Source of the DNA: Lachnospiraceae bacterium
GTDB lineage: Bacteria; Bacillota; Clostridia; Lachnospirales; Lachnospiraceae
Direction: 5' to 3'
Assembly: GCA_017539565.1 (NCBI GenBank)
Contig: JAFYCS010000089.1
Location: 1 to 38,627, forward strand
DNA: 38,627 nt
A program made the translations under genes and the position numbers. Below are positions 23,195 to 32,952 of this stretch, piece by piece (position 1 is the stretch's first letter; each line of letters begins with the position of its first letter). The notes beneath the pieces are model-generated. The model did no database searches. It saw only the letters and a list, made by a program, of their open reading frames with translations, and had not been told where the DNA came from.

Positions 23195-25203
23195 ATTCAG
23201 CAACTATAGCTCTTCTGGGACAGCCCAATTCAGGCAAGTCTACATTATTCAATGCATTAACGGGCCTCCGCCAGCATGTAGGTAACTGGCCGGGAAAAAC
23301 CGTCGAGAAAAAGGAAGGTTCTTTTTTTCATAAAGGGAAGGAATACCTGGTGGCGGATCTGCCGGGATCATACAGTCTTTCTGCTAATTCGGATGAAGAG
23401 GTGATAACAAGGGATTTTATCGCATCGGGAAAGGCGGATGTGGTATGCATACTTGCGGACAGCTCGCAGCTGCAGAGAAGTCTTTTCATGCTGGCCGATT
23501 ATGCCGGGATCGATGTGCCTTGCTTTTTGCTTCTTAATATGGCCGATGTGGCTAAGGACCAGGGTAAACAGATAGATGCAAAAGCTATTTCACAGAAACT
23601 CGGAATCCCTGTCATTCCTTTTTCGGCTACGGATGTAAAATCCTATGATGGTTTTTATAAAACACTGGAAGAAGCTATAAAAAAAGGATCAAAGCTGGAT
23701 GTTGACAGCCTGAAAAAGCAGTATGACGGTATAAAGGGATATCAGGAGATCTTAAGTCTTATTCCCGAAAATACCGTTCCGGGCTATTCTTCCATGTGGC
23801 TTGCAGTGAAGCTTATGGAGAATGACAAGGTAGTATGTGAAAAGCTTAAATCTGCATTGGACAGTGAAACGTACAAAAAGCTTATCAGTGCTGCAAAGGA
23901 AACGCAGGGGGCTGTTGCAACAGGAGGCTGTAAATTTGCATGGATAGATGATGTGCTCTCAGGTGCTGTAAACAGCAGCGGTAAAAAGGTAAGTTTAAGT
24001 AAGCTTGATAAGATATATACCAGCAGGATATGGGGCAAGCCGGCGGTCATACTTACTGTTCTTCTCGGACTGATCGGTTCATTTATTCCTGCGATCCCTC
24101 TTATGATAGTAGGATCTCTGATCCTGATGCTTAAAGTTCCTGTGGCGTCAGCACTTGCGGCTGTCGGTGCTCCGGAAGTCCTGACACTGGTCATCAATGA
24201 TATTATCATTCAGTCATTCTCATATATCTTTAAGATGCTTGGTTTTGTGTTTGGTGTGACTCTTGTTTTCGGGCTTTTGGAAGAAGTGGGAGTAATGGCC
24301 AGGATCTCATACGTGTTTGATAACACCATGGGAAAGCTGGGACTTCAGGGTAAATCTGTGATGCCCTTCCTTATCAGCTTCGGCTGCACTATGGGTGGGG
24401 CTGCAGGCGCAAGAGTCATAGATAACTGGGGGCAGAAAGTACTTACGATAGCTCTTGCCTGGGCAGTGCCCTGCGGAGCAGCCTGGGCTACGATTCCCAT
24501 GCTATCGACTATCTTTTTCGGCCCCGGAGCAGTGGGCGTGATAGTAGCGATATTGCTGACCATGCTCGTGCATATGTGGATCACGGCTAAGGTGTTCGGA
24601 GGACATCTGGTTAAGAAAGAAGACCGTTACGGTATGATAATGGAGCTGCCGCCTTATCATAAACCCAAGTGGGGAGCATTATTCAGATACGTGTTCGGCC
24701 GTACAAAGGAAACCTTCTTCCGTGTAGCAAAGGTTGTGTTGCTGGTATGCAGTATATTCTGGCTGCTGAGCTATTCACCTTCCGGAAACGGCGGCATTCT
24801 TTATGCAATAGGTGTGGCGATAGAGCCGGTAACAAAGATATTTGGTATGCCCTGGCAGCTGTTTCTTTCTTATATAGCATCAGCAGTTGGTAAGGAAGGT
24901 GCTATAGGAGTTATCAGTGCGCTTTATAACGGCGGTTCATACTCGGCAGCGTTTACAGAGGCTATGAGTGGCGCAGCTGCTGCAACCAACTTAAACGAGA
25001 TACTTCTTGCTAATGTCAGCAGGCCTGAAGCACTGGCATTCATTTTCGCCATGACCTTTAATATGCCCTGTGTTGTTGCACTGGCAGCTACATATCAGGA
25101 AACGCATTCTGCTAAGTGGACCGGATTGATAGTACTTTACTATACTGCCATATCCCTGCTGCTGGCATTCCTTGCATATCATATAGGTATGCTTATCTGG
25201 TAG
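23191..25203 (+). CDS. feoB: Ferrous iron transporter FeoB 2
   Basis: The 670-residue protein has a G domain (G1 GQPNSGKST, G3 DLPGSYS, G4 NMAD) and a membrane part with the two Gate regions (SFGCTMGGAAGARVIDNWGQKVL and SAVGKEGAIGVISALYNGG). In Gate 1 Cys is kept (FGCTMGG). It differs from FeoB 1 in the linker (residues about 165-270, longer and charged) and in the Gate motifs, so the two copies are of different origin. It is preceded by feoA2 and followed by a FeoC-like gene after 46 bases. Confidence 0.95.
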   Translation: MNSATIALLGQPNSGKSTLFNALTGLRQHVGNWPGKTVEKKEGSFFHKGKEYLVADLPGSYSLSANSDEEVITRDFIASGKADVVCILADSSQLQRSLFMLADYAGIDVPCFLLLNMADVAKDQGKQIDAKAISQKLGIPVIPFSATDVKSYDGFYKTLEEAIKKGSKLDVDSLKKQYDGIKGYQEILSLIPENTVPGYSSMWLAVKLMENDKVVCEKLKSALDSETYKKLISAAKETQGAVATGGCKFAWIDDVLSGAVNSSGKKVSLSKLDKIYTSRIWGKPAVILTVLLGLIGSFIPAIPLMIVGSLILMLKVPVASALAAVGAPEVLTLVINDIIIQSFSYIFKMLGFVFGVTLVFGLLEEVGVMARISYVFDNTMGKLGLQGKSVMPFLISFGCTMGGAAGARVIDNWGQKVLTIALAWAVPCGAAWATIPMLSTIFFGPGAVGVIVAILLTMLVHMWITAKVFGGHLVKKEDRYGMIMELPPYHKPKWGALFRYVFGRTKETFFRVAKVVLLVCSIFWLLSYSPSGNGGILYAIGVAIEPVTKIFGMPWQLFLSYIASAVGKEGAIGVISALYNGGSYSAAFTEAMSGAAAATNLNEILLANVSRPEALAFIFAMTFNMPCVVALAATYQETHSAKWTGLIVLYYTAISLLLAFLAYHIGMLIW

Positions 25204-25208
25204 CGCCA

Positions 25209-25237
25209 TGTCATCCTGAGCGTAGCGAAGGATCTTT
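25209..25237 (+). repeat. Dispersed short repeat, copy D
   Basis: Identical over 29 bases to copy C at 12138-12166. It lies between feoB2 and the FeoC-like gene. Confidence 0.8.
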
Positions 25238-25249
25238 AGTGAGGAAATT

Positions 25250-25519
25250 ATGGAAAAACTACTGTCTCTGCTTAAGGACGGCCATGCCAGAACCCTGGAA
25301 ATGCTGGCGTATGAGCTTAACACCGATGTGGATGATATAAAGCGGAAGCTGGAATATCTGGAAATGGTAGGCGCTGTCAAAAAAGTTTCATTCAATGCAT
25401 GCAGCGGTAATAAGTGCTCGGAGTGCGCCCTTCATTCGCACTCCGACACCACACCCTGCAAAGGCTGCCTTCCCGATGGCGGCTTTAAAAACATGGGTGA
25501 AATGTGGGAAGTCATATAG
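25250..25519 (+). CDS. FeoC-like winged-helix protein with Cys cluster
   Basis: The 89-residue protein has a winged helix (MEKLLSLLKDGHARTLEMLAYELNTDVDDIKRKL, split by turns) followed by ACSGNKCSEC and TPCKGC, five or six Cys that could hold an iron-sulfur cluster. FeoC proteins bind to FeoB or act as iron-responsive regulators. GAGG (25240-25243) precedes the ATG. It is the last gene of the second Feo operon, and its stop is followed by a bidirectional terminator. Confidence 0.82.
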   Translation: MEKLLSLLKDGHARTLEMLAYELNTDVDDIKRKLEYLEMVGAVKKVSFNACSGNKCSECALHSHSDTTPCKGCLPDGGFKNMGEMWEVI

Positions 25520-25527
25520 ATCTGCCG

Positions 25528-25567
25528 GGATGGGGTACTGACTATTTACAGGCCCCATCCTTCATTT
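25528..25567. terminator. Bidirectional-type hairpin between feoC-like and MATE genes
   Basis: GGATGGGG (25528-25535) pairs with CCCCATCC (25553-25560) around a 17-base loop; TTCATTTTT follows on the plus strand. The loop holds the stop codon of the MATE gene. Confidence 0.65.
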
Positions 25568-26909
25568 TTATATATACTGGAAGCGCAAGAACAAGTCCGC
25601 ATATGAAAGATAACAGATCGGCTGCGGGCTGAACGAGATATATGCCAAGAGGATCACCTGCACCGCATATGGCCGGAAGTATATATAAGAGCGGGATATA
25701 GAAGAGCCCCTGCCTTGAAACAGATATGATGAGTGCAGTATAGTACCTGCCGATATTCTGCATAAACATTGATGATAGCGCGTATATGCCCATAAGAGGC
25801 AGGCTTAAACACTGCAGATGAAGTATTGTTACCGACGGTGCGGCTACTTCAGGATTCTTTGTAAGAAGTGAAACAAGCTCCGGTGCGAATATATAGACTG
25901 CTATATCAGTTATGATAAGAAAGACTGTTCCGATAACGGCAGACAGGGTTAAAGCTTTTTTGACCCTGTCGTATTTTTTTGCCCCGTAATTCATAGCGCA
26001 TATGGGCTGAAATCCCTGTCCCCAGCCTATTACTATCATATAACACATGGCTGCTATCCTGCCTGAGACGGTCATGGCAGCGATGGTTTCCTCACCGTAT
26101 GCTGATGCCGCTATGTTGAGCAGTATCGCAGCAACGCTGGTGATACCCTGTCTGGAGAAATTGGGGGCTCCCCCTACCAGGATATGATAAAGATTGTTCT
26201 TACTTAAGATTGCTTTAGTAAAACTTACGTGTATATTTCCGTTTTTGAAAGAAAGAAAAGTAAGCAGGGCAGCACCGGTAAGCTGGCCTGCAAATGTAGC
26301 CCATCCTGCGCCGATAAATCCCATACGAAAGGAAAATATTAAAACCGGATCCAGTATCATGTTCAGCAGCATGCCTGACATAAGCCCCAGCATGGCATCT
26401 TTGGCATTACCGCAAAGTCTTAACTGGTTGTAAAGAGCGGTTGCATATATGGATACAGGGACAGAATAAAGGATTATCCTTATATAATCCGTACTGTATT
26501 TCAGAAGGTCATCGGATGCATTGCCTCCAAGGAATCCGGCCAGACGATCGCAAAAAGGCAGTAATGATAAAGTAAGTATTATGCCGGAAAGCATCGCCAG
26601 CAGCAATCCGGTGGAAGATATGACTTCAGCCTGTTTTTCATCCTTTGCACCTAATGCTCTGGACATGGTGTTTCCGCTGCCGTATCCGAACCAGAAGCCC
26701 AGCGCCTGTATAAAGCTTACTAAACTGAAAGCTATACCGATAGCCGCTGTCATGCTCTTATTACCCAGCAGTCCGATAAAATAAGTATCGGTCAGATTAT
26801 ATACGGTCATGATCAGCATACCGATGATAGTCGGTATTGACATACGTATCAGCAGCGGCAGTACAGGCTTTGTCAGTATCTGTTCTCTTCTGGATTCTTT
26901 GCTTGTCAT
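25542..26909 (-). CDS. MATE-family multidrug/Na+ antiporter
   Basis: The 455-residue protein has about 12 membrane helices in two repeats, beginning KPVLPLLIRMSIPTIIGMLIMTVYNLTDTYFIGLLG. This is the typical start of MATE pumps, which expel cationic drugs with Na+ or H+. It begins 13 bases after the stop of the phosphotransferase-like gene with AAGGAAAA as binding site, so it is the third gene of the tetR-enzyme-pump operon. The pairing of an enzyme and an efflux pump points to drug resistance, but the substrate is unknown. Confidence 0.93.
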   Translation of the reverse strand: MTSKESRREQILTKPVLPLLIRMSIPTIIGMLIMTVYNLTDTYFIGLLGNKSMTAAIGIAFSLVSFIQALGFWFGYGSGNTMSRALGAKDEKQAEVISSTGLLLAMLSGIILTLSLLPFCDRLAGFLGGNASDDLLKYSTDYIRIILYSVPVSIYATALYNQLRLCGNAKDAMLGLMSGMLLNMILDPVLIFSFRMGFIGAGWATFAGQLTGAALLTFLSFKNGNIHVSFTKAILSKNNLYHILVGGAPNFSRQGITSVAAILLNIAASAYGEETIAAMTVSGRIAAMCYMIVIGWGQGFQPICAMNYGAKKYDRVKKALTLSAVIGTVFLIITDIAVYIFAPELVSLLTKNPEVAAPSVTILHLQCLSLPLMGIYALSSMFMQNIGRYYTALIISVSRQGLFYIPLLYILPAICGAGDPLGIYLVQPAADLLSFICGLVLALPVYIKMKDGACK

Positions 26910-26922
26910 CTTTGTTTTCCTT

Positions 26923-29403
26923 TCAGCACGCGCTTACGATACCTTTATCCCCGTCAACACGTATCATATCGCCGTCCTTGAATTTTGATGTGGCGAAGCC
27001 TACACCGAGCACGGCAGGAATGCCGAATTCCCTGGCTACTATGGCGGCGTGGCTTAAGGATGATCCGGTATCGGCCACAACACCTCCTGCCAGTCTGAAA
27101 AGAGGTGTCCATTCGGGATCTGTCAGTTCGCAGACCAGGATATCCCCGCTTTTCATTTTGTAAAATTCAGAAGGAGAATGTATAACGCAAACATTGCCGA
27201 CAACAACTCCGTTGCTTCCGCTGATACCCTTAAGAGTATCACCGTCGGAATCAAAGACTAGAAGCTTTGATGCATCCCAGACTTTCTGGGAAAGGCTATG
27301 CTTGTTATCCCTGCGGAGTATTTTTTCTTTATCGGTATCATAGAGCTTTTCGCGTGAACAGACATCAATAAGTTCTTTGTAAAACAGATTGGATATACCG
27401 TGAATATAGTCATCATTGCCGGTCAGTAATATGCTCAGGCGTGTAAGTATCCTTCGGATATAGTAGAAGAGTGTTTCCCAGAGATACTGGCTTTCCTCAC
27501 GGACCAGATGAAAAGTCCTGAAGGCCTCAATACGTTTTTTGAGTTTGGGAAACTTTGATCCGTATATATTCTTTAAACGGTCCAGCATGTCCTCATAACT
27601 CAGCTGATCGGCTGTGACCGGACTATCATTTGAATTAAGAAGAGGCTTTATAATATTAAGTAACCTGTCGGGATCTTCTATCAGGGTTTTGGCTTCTACG
27701 CAGTAGCAATTGAAATCTGATTTAAAGCCGTTTTTCTTCATAAAGTCTTCTGTAATTTCGATCAGTGAAGGATAAGCGGTTGATATGGATGCATAGTTAC
27801 GACCTGAAAGGATAGCGGATGTAAGCTCATTATCTGCTGAGATATGTTTTGCCAATTCTGCGACTTCTTTTGTTATCACACTGGTTTTGTTATCAAGGCC
27901 GTTATACAGATCATAGTTTGTATATTTTTTATCTATCTTTTGGACTGCTTTTGTAAGATCTCCGGACAGTGCGGAAGGGAAGAGTGCATACTTAAAACGG
28001 TCATAGCACAGCCTTCCGAGAAGCTCATAAGACTTTTCCAGTAATGATGAACATTCTCTTATCGTGAGTGAGTCATATTTTATATCGGCATAGTCTGAAA
28101 GCTCCTTTTCATATCCCTGCATGAATTTTTTACATACTTCGGCACAGTGTTCAAAATCTTTAACTTCTTTTATAACAGAAGGCAGTTTAAAGATATTCCG
28201 GCTTATGCCCTTATGAGGGCTTGGCAGGGTCATTATACCGTCATCATCCATCTGGGGATCGCTCGTTAGTATAAGGCCGGCTTCTTCAAAGATTTTTGAT
28301 TTCTGATGATTGATCTGCATGATGAGATCGTAGTCAAGAGGCCGGTATGCATAGGGCATCTTCTCCAACTGGAAAGCCATATTGCTTTTTGCGGCGCCGG
28401 AAATCCGGCTGTCTGCAATGTAAGACTTAATAAGGTCGGTATCATCGTCCGGGACATTATTATTAATCGTGGTTATAGGTCTTGCCTGCAGGATGTATAC
28501 TGTCCCGCCGCAGATCGCCCATTCTATATCCATGGGACGGGCGTAATGTTTTTCAATGCGAGCGCCTTCCGTACATAACAGCTTTATCTCGCCTTCGGAT
28601 AAAGAAGGTTTATCCTGCAGATCCGGATCAACGGGGATCTCTTTCGTGGCGTTTTCATCATATATTATCTGCGTCATTTTTGAACCGCAGTCGTAGGATA
28701 TTATATTACCTTTTTTATCACACAGGATTGAGTCGGCAGTCACCCGCCCGCTGACCACGCTTTCCCCCAGGCCGAAACTGGAATTGATCCGCATGGTATC
28801 AGGTTTTGTATCTATGGGATCTTCTGTAAAAAGAACACCGGCTTTTTCCGATTCAACCATTAACTGGATAACAACAGCAAGCGCTACTTCATTCTGATCA
28901 AAGCCCAGATTGTTACGATAGATCGTTGCACGGTTACCCCATAATGAGGCGTAACACTTTCTGACAGCCTCAGTCACATCTTCAAGACCGTGAATGCCAA
29001 GATAGGTTTCCTGTTGTCCGGCAAAACTTGCTTCAGCCAGGTCTTCGGCAGTGGCAGAGGATCTGACGGCGACCCTGGTGGCAGAGTTGCTGCAGAGCTT
29101 TTGGTATTTATCATTAAGTTCAGTCATCACTGCATCGGGGATCTTTCCGCTTAAGATGTATTCGCGCAGTCTGGCAGAAGCAGCCGACAGTCTGCTTTCA
29201 TCGTTGCCGGCTTCAGACAGGATCTCCCTGAATATTTCATTGTATCCGTTTTCCTTTATGAAAAGCCTGTACGCATCTGCCGTGATCACAAAACCTCCTG
29301 GGATATTCAGGCCTGCAGCTGTCATTTCACCCAGGTTGGCGCCTTTTCCGCCTGCCACGGGAATATCATTTTTGCAGATTTCATTAAAACTTTTGATATA
29401 CAT
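26923..29403 (-). CDS. Rifampin phosphotransferase-like / PEP-utilising enzyme
   Basis: The 826-residue protein has an N-terminal pyruvate-phosphate-dikinase ATP-grasp domain (GGKGANLGEM, AVRSSATAEDLAEASFAGQ, DIEWAI...ILQARPIT, about 1-320), a large helical middle (about 330-720), and a C-terminal swivelling phosphohistidine domain (DTGSSLSHAAIVAREFGIPAV). The PEP/pyruvate TIM barrel of PEP synthase is absent. This order and length match rifampin phosphotransferase (RPH, about 865), in which the His carries phosphate from ATP to a bound drug. A PEP synthase name is therefore doubtful. The middle domain sets the substrate and cannot be read here. Start ATG lies one base after the tetR stop, and MATE follows in the same operon. 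Confidence 0.85.
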   Translation of the reverse strand: MYIKSFNEICKNDIPVAGGKGANLGEMTAAGLNIPGGFVITADAYRLFIKENGYNEIFREILSEAGNDESRLSAASARLREYILSGKIPDAVMTELNDKYQKLCSNSATRVAVRSSATAEDLAEASFAGQQETYLGIHGLEDVTEAVRKCYASLWGNRATIYRNNLGFDQNEVALAVVIQLMVESEKAGVLFTEDPIDTKPDTMRINSSFGLGESVVSGRVTADSILCDKKGNIISYDCGSKMTQIIYDENATKEIPVDPDLQDKPSLSEGEIKLLCTEGARIEKHYARPMDIEWAICGGTVYILQARPITTINNNVPDDDTDLIKSYIADSRISGAAKSNMAFQLEKMPYAYRPLDYDLIMQINHQKSKIFEEAGLILTSDPQMDDDGIMTLPSPHKGISRNIFKLPSVIKEVKDFEHCAEVCKKFMQGYEKELSDYADIKYDSLTIRECSSLLEKSYELLGRLCYDRFKYALFPSALSGDLTKAVQKIDKKYTNYDLYNGLDNKTSVITKEVAELAKHISADNELTSAILSGRNYASISTAYPSLIEITEDFMKKNGFKSDFNCYCVEAKTLIEDPDRLLNIIKPLLNSNDSPVTADQLSYEDMLDRLKNIYGSKFPKLKKRIEAFRTFHLVREESQYLWETLFYYIRRILTRLSILLTGNDDYIHGISNLFYKELIDVCSREKLYDTDKEKILRRDNKHSLSQKVWDASKLLVFDSDGDTLKGISGSNGVVVGNVCVIHSPSEFYKMKSGDILVCELTDPEWTPLFRLAGGVVADTGSSLSHAAIVAREFGIPAVLGVGFATSKFKDGDMIRVDGDKGIVSAC

Positions 29404-29404
29404 A

Positions 29405-30010
29405 TCAGTGCTCCTTTACTTTTATATACAGATGAAGACCGGCAGAAATGTAACTGTTTATCAGATCTTCAAAATATGCAGCGTCCAATTTTGGAGAGTT
29501 GGAAAGCAGTATTGAAACAGAAATGATAACATTGGTAACACCGGTTATATCCATTGATTCTATGGTATCTGCTTTGATCCAATGGTCACGGATATCCTCC
29601 AGATAACCGGAGTATAAAGCGAGAAACCTGTTGCTTTTATCATTGGATGTATTCTGCAGAAAAGTCATGCCTTCCCGATAGATAGGTCTGGTATCAAGCT
29701 TATATTTCATATCAGTGAACCATGAACTGATCTGGGATGACAGAAAGCCTATAGGATCGTCATAGGAATCTTTGATCAGAGGGCGCATCATATCAAGCTT
29801 TTGGGAAGTACGATATTTCATGATATCAAGTATCAGACTGTCCTTATCGGGCCAGAAATTATAAAAGCCGCCGGGGGATATGCCGGTTCTTTTCGCAAGC
29901 TCACGTATATTAAGTGTTTTAGCCCCGTTTTCGTGATAAAGATCAAGAGCAGCTTCCATAATACGCACCTTTATATCGGCTCTTTCATCGGAAGTGTAAG
30001 CTTTACCCAT
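29405..30010 (-). CDS. TetR-family regulator of the phosphotransferase-MATE operon
   Basis: The 201-residue protein has an N-terminal helix-turn-helix (LNIRELAKRTGISPGGFYNFWPDKDSLI, about residues 33-60, two short helices) and a helical C-terminal domain that would bind a ligand. The ATG at 30010 follows CAGGAGGCC. It is the first gene of its operon, one base ahead of the phosphotransferase-like gene. A perfect 14-bp inverted repeat lies between its promoter and the gene, the likely autorepressor site. A DtxR-like box overlaps its promoter. Confidence 0.9.
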   Translation of the reverse strand: MGKAYTSDERADIKVRIMEAALDLYHENGAKTLNIRELAKRTGISPGGFYNFWPDKDSLILDIMKYRTSQKLDMMRPLIKDSYDDPIGFLSSQISSWFTDMKYKLDTRPIYREGMTFLQNTSNDKSNRFLALYSGYLEDIRDHWIKADTIESMDITGVTNVIISVSILLSNSPKLDAAYFEDLINSYISAGLHLYIKVKEH

Positions 30011-30039
30011 TTATGTGGCCTCCTGAAAAGATGTATGAA

Positions 30040-30073
30040 TAGCTGTGAACAATTACCTGATTGTTCACAGCTA
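30040..30073. promoter_or_regulatory. 14-bp inverted repeat, probable TetR operator
   Basis: TAGCTGTGAACAAT (30040-30053) and its exact complement (30060-30073) are separated by six bases. It lies in the tetR leader, just below the -10 box at 30075-30080. Confidence 0.8.
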
Positions 30074-30074
30074 A

Positions 30075-30103
30075 AAGTTAGCACACACTAACGACTTTGT
30101 CAA
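30075..30103 (-). promoter_or_regulatory. Promoter of the tetR-phosphotransferase-MATE operon
   Basis: The minus strand reads TTGACA (30098-30103) and TAACTT (30075-30080), 17 bases apart. The DtxR-like box 30077-30092 fills the spacer and overlaps the -10. Confidence 0.72.
30077..30092. promoter_or_regulatory. DtxR-like box 3, within the tetR promoter
   Basis: GTTAGCACACACTAAC: outer half-sites GTTAG and CTAAC are perfect, but the inner G/C pair is kept only on one side. It lies between the -35 and -10 of the tetR promoter. Confidence 0.65.
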
Positions 30104-30133
30104 TAGAAACGGATAAAAAAACAAAAAAAGTTG

Positions 30134-30162
30134 TTGACAAATAACTGGAGGTAGTATATACT
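30134..30162 (+). promoter_or_regulatory. Promoter of enolase
   Basis: TTGACA (30134-30139) and TATACT (30157-30162) are 17 bases apart. DtxR-like box 4 begins eight bases below. Confidence 0.9.
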
Positions 30163-30170
30163 AACCTACA

Positions 30171-30186
30171 GTTAGCGAGAGCTAAC
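30171..30186. promoter_or_regulatory. DtxR-like box 4, at the enolase transcription start
   Basis: GTTAGCGAGAGCTAAC is a perfect 6-4-6 inverted repeat that begins eight bases after the -10 box, the same distance as at xylA. A bound repressor would block the start of transcription. Confidence 0.82.
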
Positions 30187-30193
30187 TGGATAG

Positions 30194-31573
<1,380 letters not shown>

Positions 31574-31603
31574 TCCATATACCTCTTTTCATAGTGTGTC
31601 CGG

Positions 31604-31640
31604 CGCCGCTTCTCCCCAAGAAGCGGCGTTGACTCGTTTA
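31604..31640 (+). terminator. Hairpin after enolase, probable terminator
   Basis: CGCCGCTTCT (31604-31613) pairs with AGAAGCGGCG (31619-31628) around a five-base loop, followed by TTGACTCGTTT. The stem is strong but the T tract is interrupted. Confidence 0.65.
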
Positions 31641-31662
31641 TATGGCTGAAGGAGAAATAAAG

Positions 31663-32946
31663 ATGTCAGTAAAGATAAGTTCGCTCAACGATGAAGAAAT
31701 ACGCAAGATAGGAGACGCTTTTGCCGGTCATGAATATGCTGAGGCAGAATGGGGCATGGGCTACCTGGCCAAAAACAGACGGGCGATAAGTGACTATATA
31801 TGTGCTTATGTAAGGATGACGATCAATGAGAGAACCTTGTATTCCACAAGCGACAGGCATGAAGCATTTATCGCATTTCACAGTTCGGACCACAGGATGA
31901 GTATATCTTCAGCAAAAGAAGTGTTAGGAGCTATACCCGGGAATCTTGATATATCACATGCTGTAGTCATGGCAAAGGGATTATCGCAAGCAGGCAGTGG
32001 ATATGGCTCTATACTTTCTAAACTTAAGATACCTCATATCTACGTCAGTCTGGTGGCAGTGACTAAAGAGTATCAGGGGCAGGGGTATATGCGTAAGCTC
32101 CTTGAAATTGCTTTTGAGGAAGGCAGGAGGCATGCGGTTCCTGTGGTGCTTGATACTGATGCTATGCTAAAAAGAGATAAGTATGCTCATCTTGGGATGA
32201 AGTGTGTGACAACACAGCATTTTACCGATGGTGTTGAAATGTACGGTATGGTATATGAACCTGATAATATGCCAAAAGAATGGAAAAGTGAAACAGTACT
32301 TGAAGATGAGAGGATACTTAAGGAGAGCAGCAATGATATATGGGATCGGTTTGCTCCTGTTTACAGCGGTTTTGTTACCGGTACACCGGGGAACAGAAAA
32401 GCATATGAAGCAATGTATAAGCGCATTAAAAAGGTCGTAAAGGATAAAGAGGTGCTTGAGATAGCTACAGGGCCGGGAGTAATAGCCAAGCAGGTTGCTT
32501 CGGAGTGTGAAAGAATGGTAGCTACGGATTACTCCGAAAAGATGCTGGCTGTAGCAAGGCAAGGAAACAATCCGGGTAATCTTTCGTTTGAACGTGCAGA
32601 TGCCTGCGATCTTCCCTATGATGATAAAAGTTTTGATGTTGTGATCATAGCAAATGCCCTTCATATAATACCTGACAGTGAAATAGTATTATCGGAGATA
32701 CGTCGTGTGCTGCGTCACGATGGATTGCTTATTGCACCTAACTTTGTACATGACAACAGTAATAAGATCAGCAATTTCTTCAGTAAGGCACTGTCGCTTG
32801 CAGGTGTTGTATTTGAGGCAGAGTGGGATGCAAAAGGATATGTATCCTTTATTAATGAGAACGGGTTTGAAGTAAAACGTGCAAAACAGCTTCCATCTAC
32901 TATACCGTTAGTGTATACTGAATGTAAAATTGCTGACGGAAGGTGA
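31663..32946 (+). CDS. GNAT acetyltransferase - SAM methyltransferase fusion protein
   Basis: The ATG at 31663 (MSVKISS) is chosen because AAGGAG (31649-31654) is well spaced; the ATG at 31642 has no site. Residues about 1-200 look like a GNAT fold: HIYVSLVAVTKEYQGQGYMRKLLEIAFEEG, where QGQGY is the acetyl-CoA loop, and a following AHLGMKCVTT. Residues about 220-427 are a class I methyltransferase: VLEIATGPGVIAKQVA (SAM-binding loop), MVATDYSEKML, ADACDLPYDDKSFDVVIIANALHII and IRRVLRHDGLLIAPN, of the Methyltransf_11 type. Such a fusion suggests one substrate that is both acetylated and methylated, or a switch between the two. Function unknown. It ends 7 bases ahead of the ZIP gene. Confidence 0.88.
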   Translation: MSVKISSLNDEEIRKIGDAFAGHEYAEAEWGMGYLAKNRRAISDYICAYVRMTINERTLYSTSDRHEAFIAFHSSDHRMSISSAKEVLGAIPGNLDISHAVVMAKGLSQAGSGYGSILSKLKIPHIYVSLVAVTKEYQGQGYMRKLLEIAFEEGRRHAVPVVLDTDAMLKRDKYAHLGMKCVTTQHFTDGVEMYGMVYEPDNMPKEWKSETVLEDERILKESSNDIWDRFAPVYSGFVTGTPGNRKAYEAMYKRIKKVVKDKEVLEIATGPGVIAKQVASECERMVATDYSEKMLAVARQGNNPGNLSFERADACDLPYDDKSFDVVIIANALHIIPDSEIVLSEIRRVLRHDGLLIAPNFVHDNSNKISNFFSKALSLAGVVFEAEWDAKGYVSFINENGFEVKRAKQLPSTIPLVYTECKIADGR

Positions 32947-32952
32947 AATATA

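Noticed and set aside
26923-29403. Plain PEP synthase or pyruvate phosphate dikinase
   Set aside because: The C-terminal PEP/pyruvate barrel is absent, and the His domain is at the C-terminus as in rifampin phosphotransferase.
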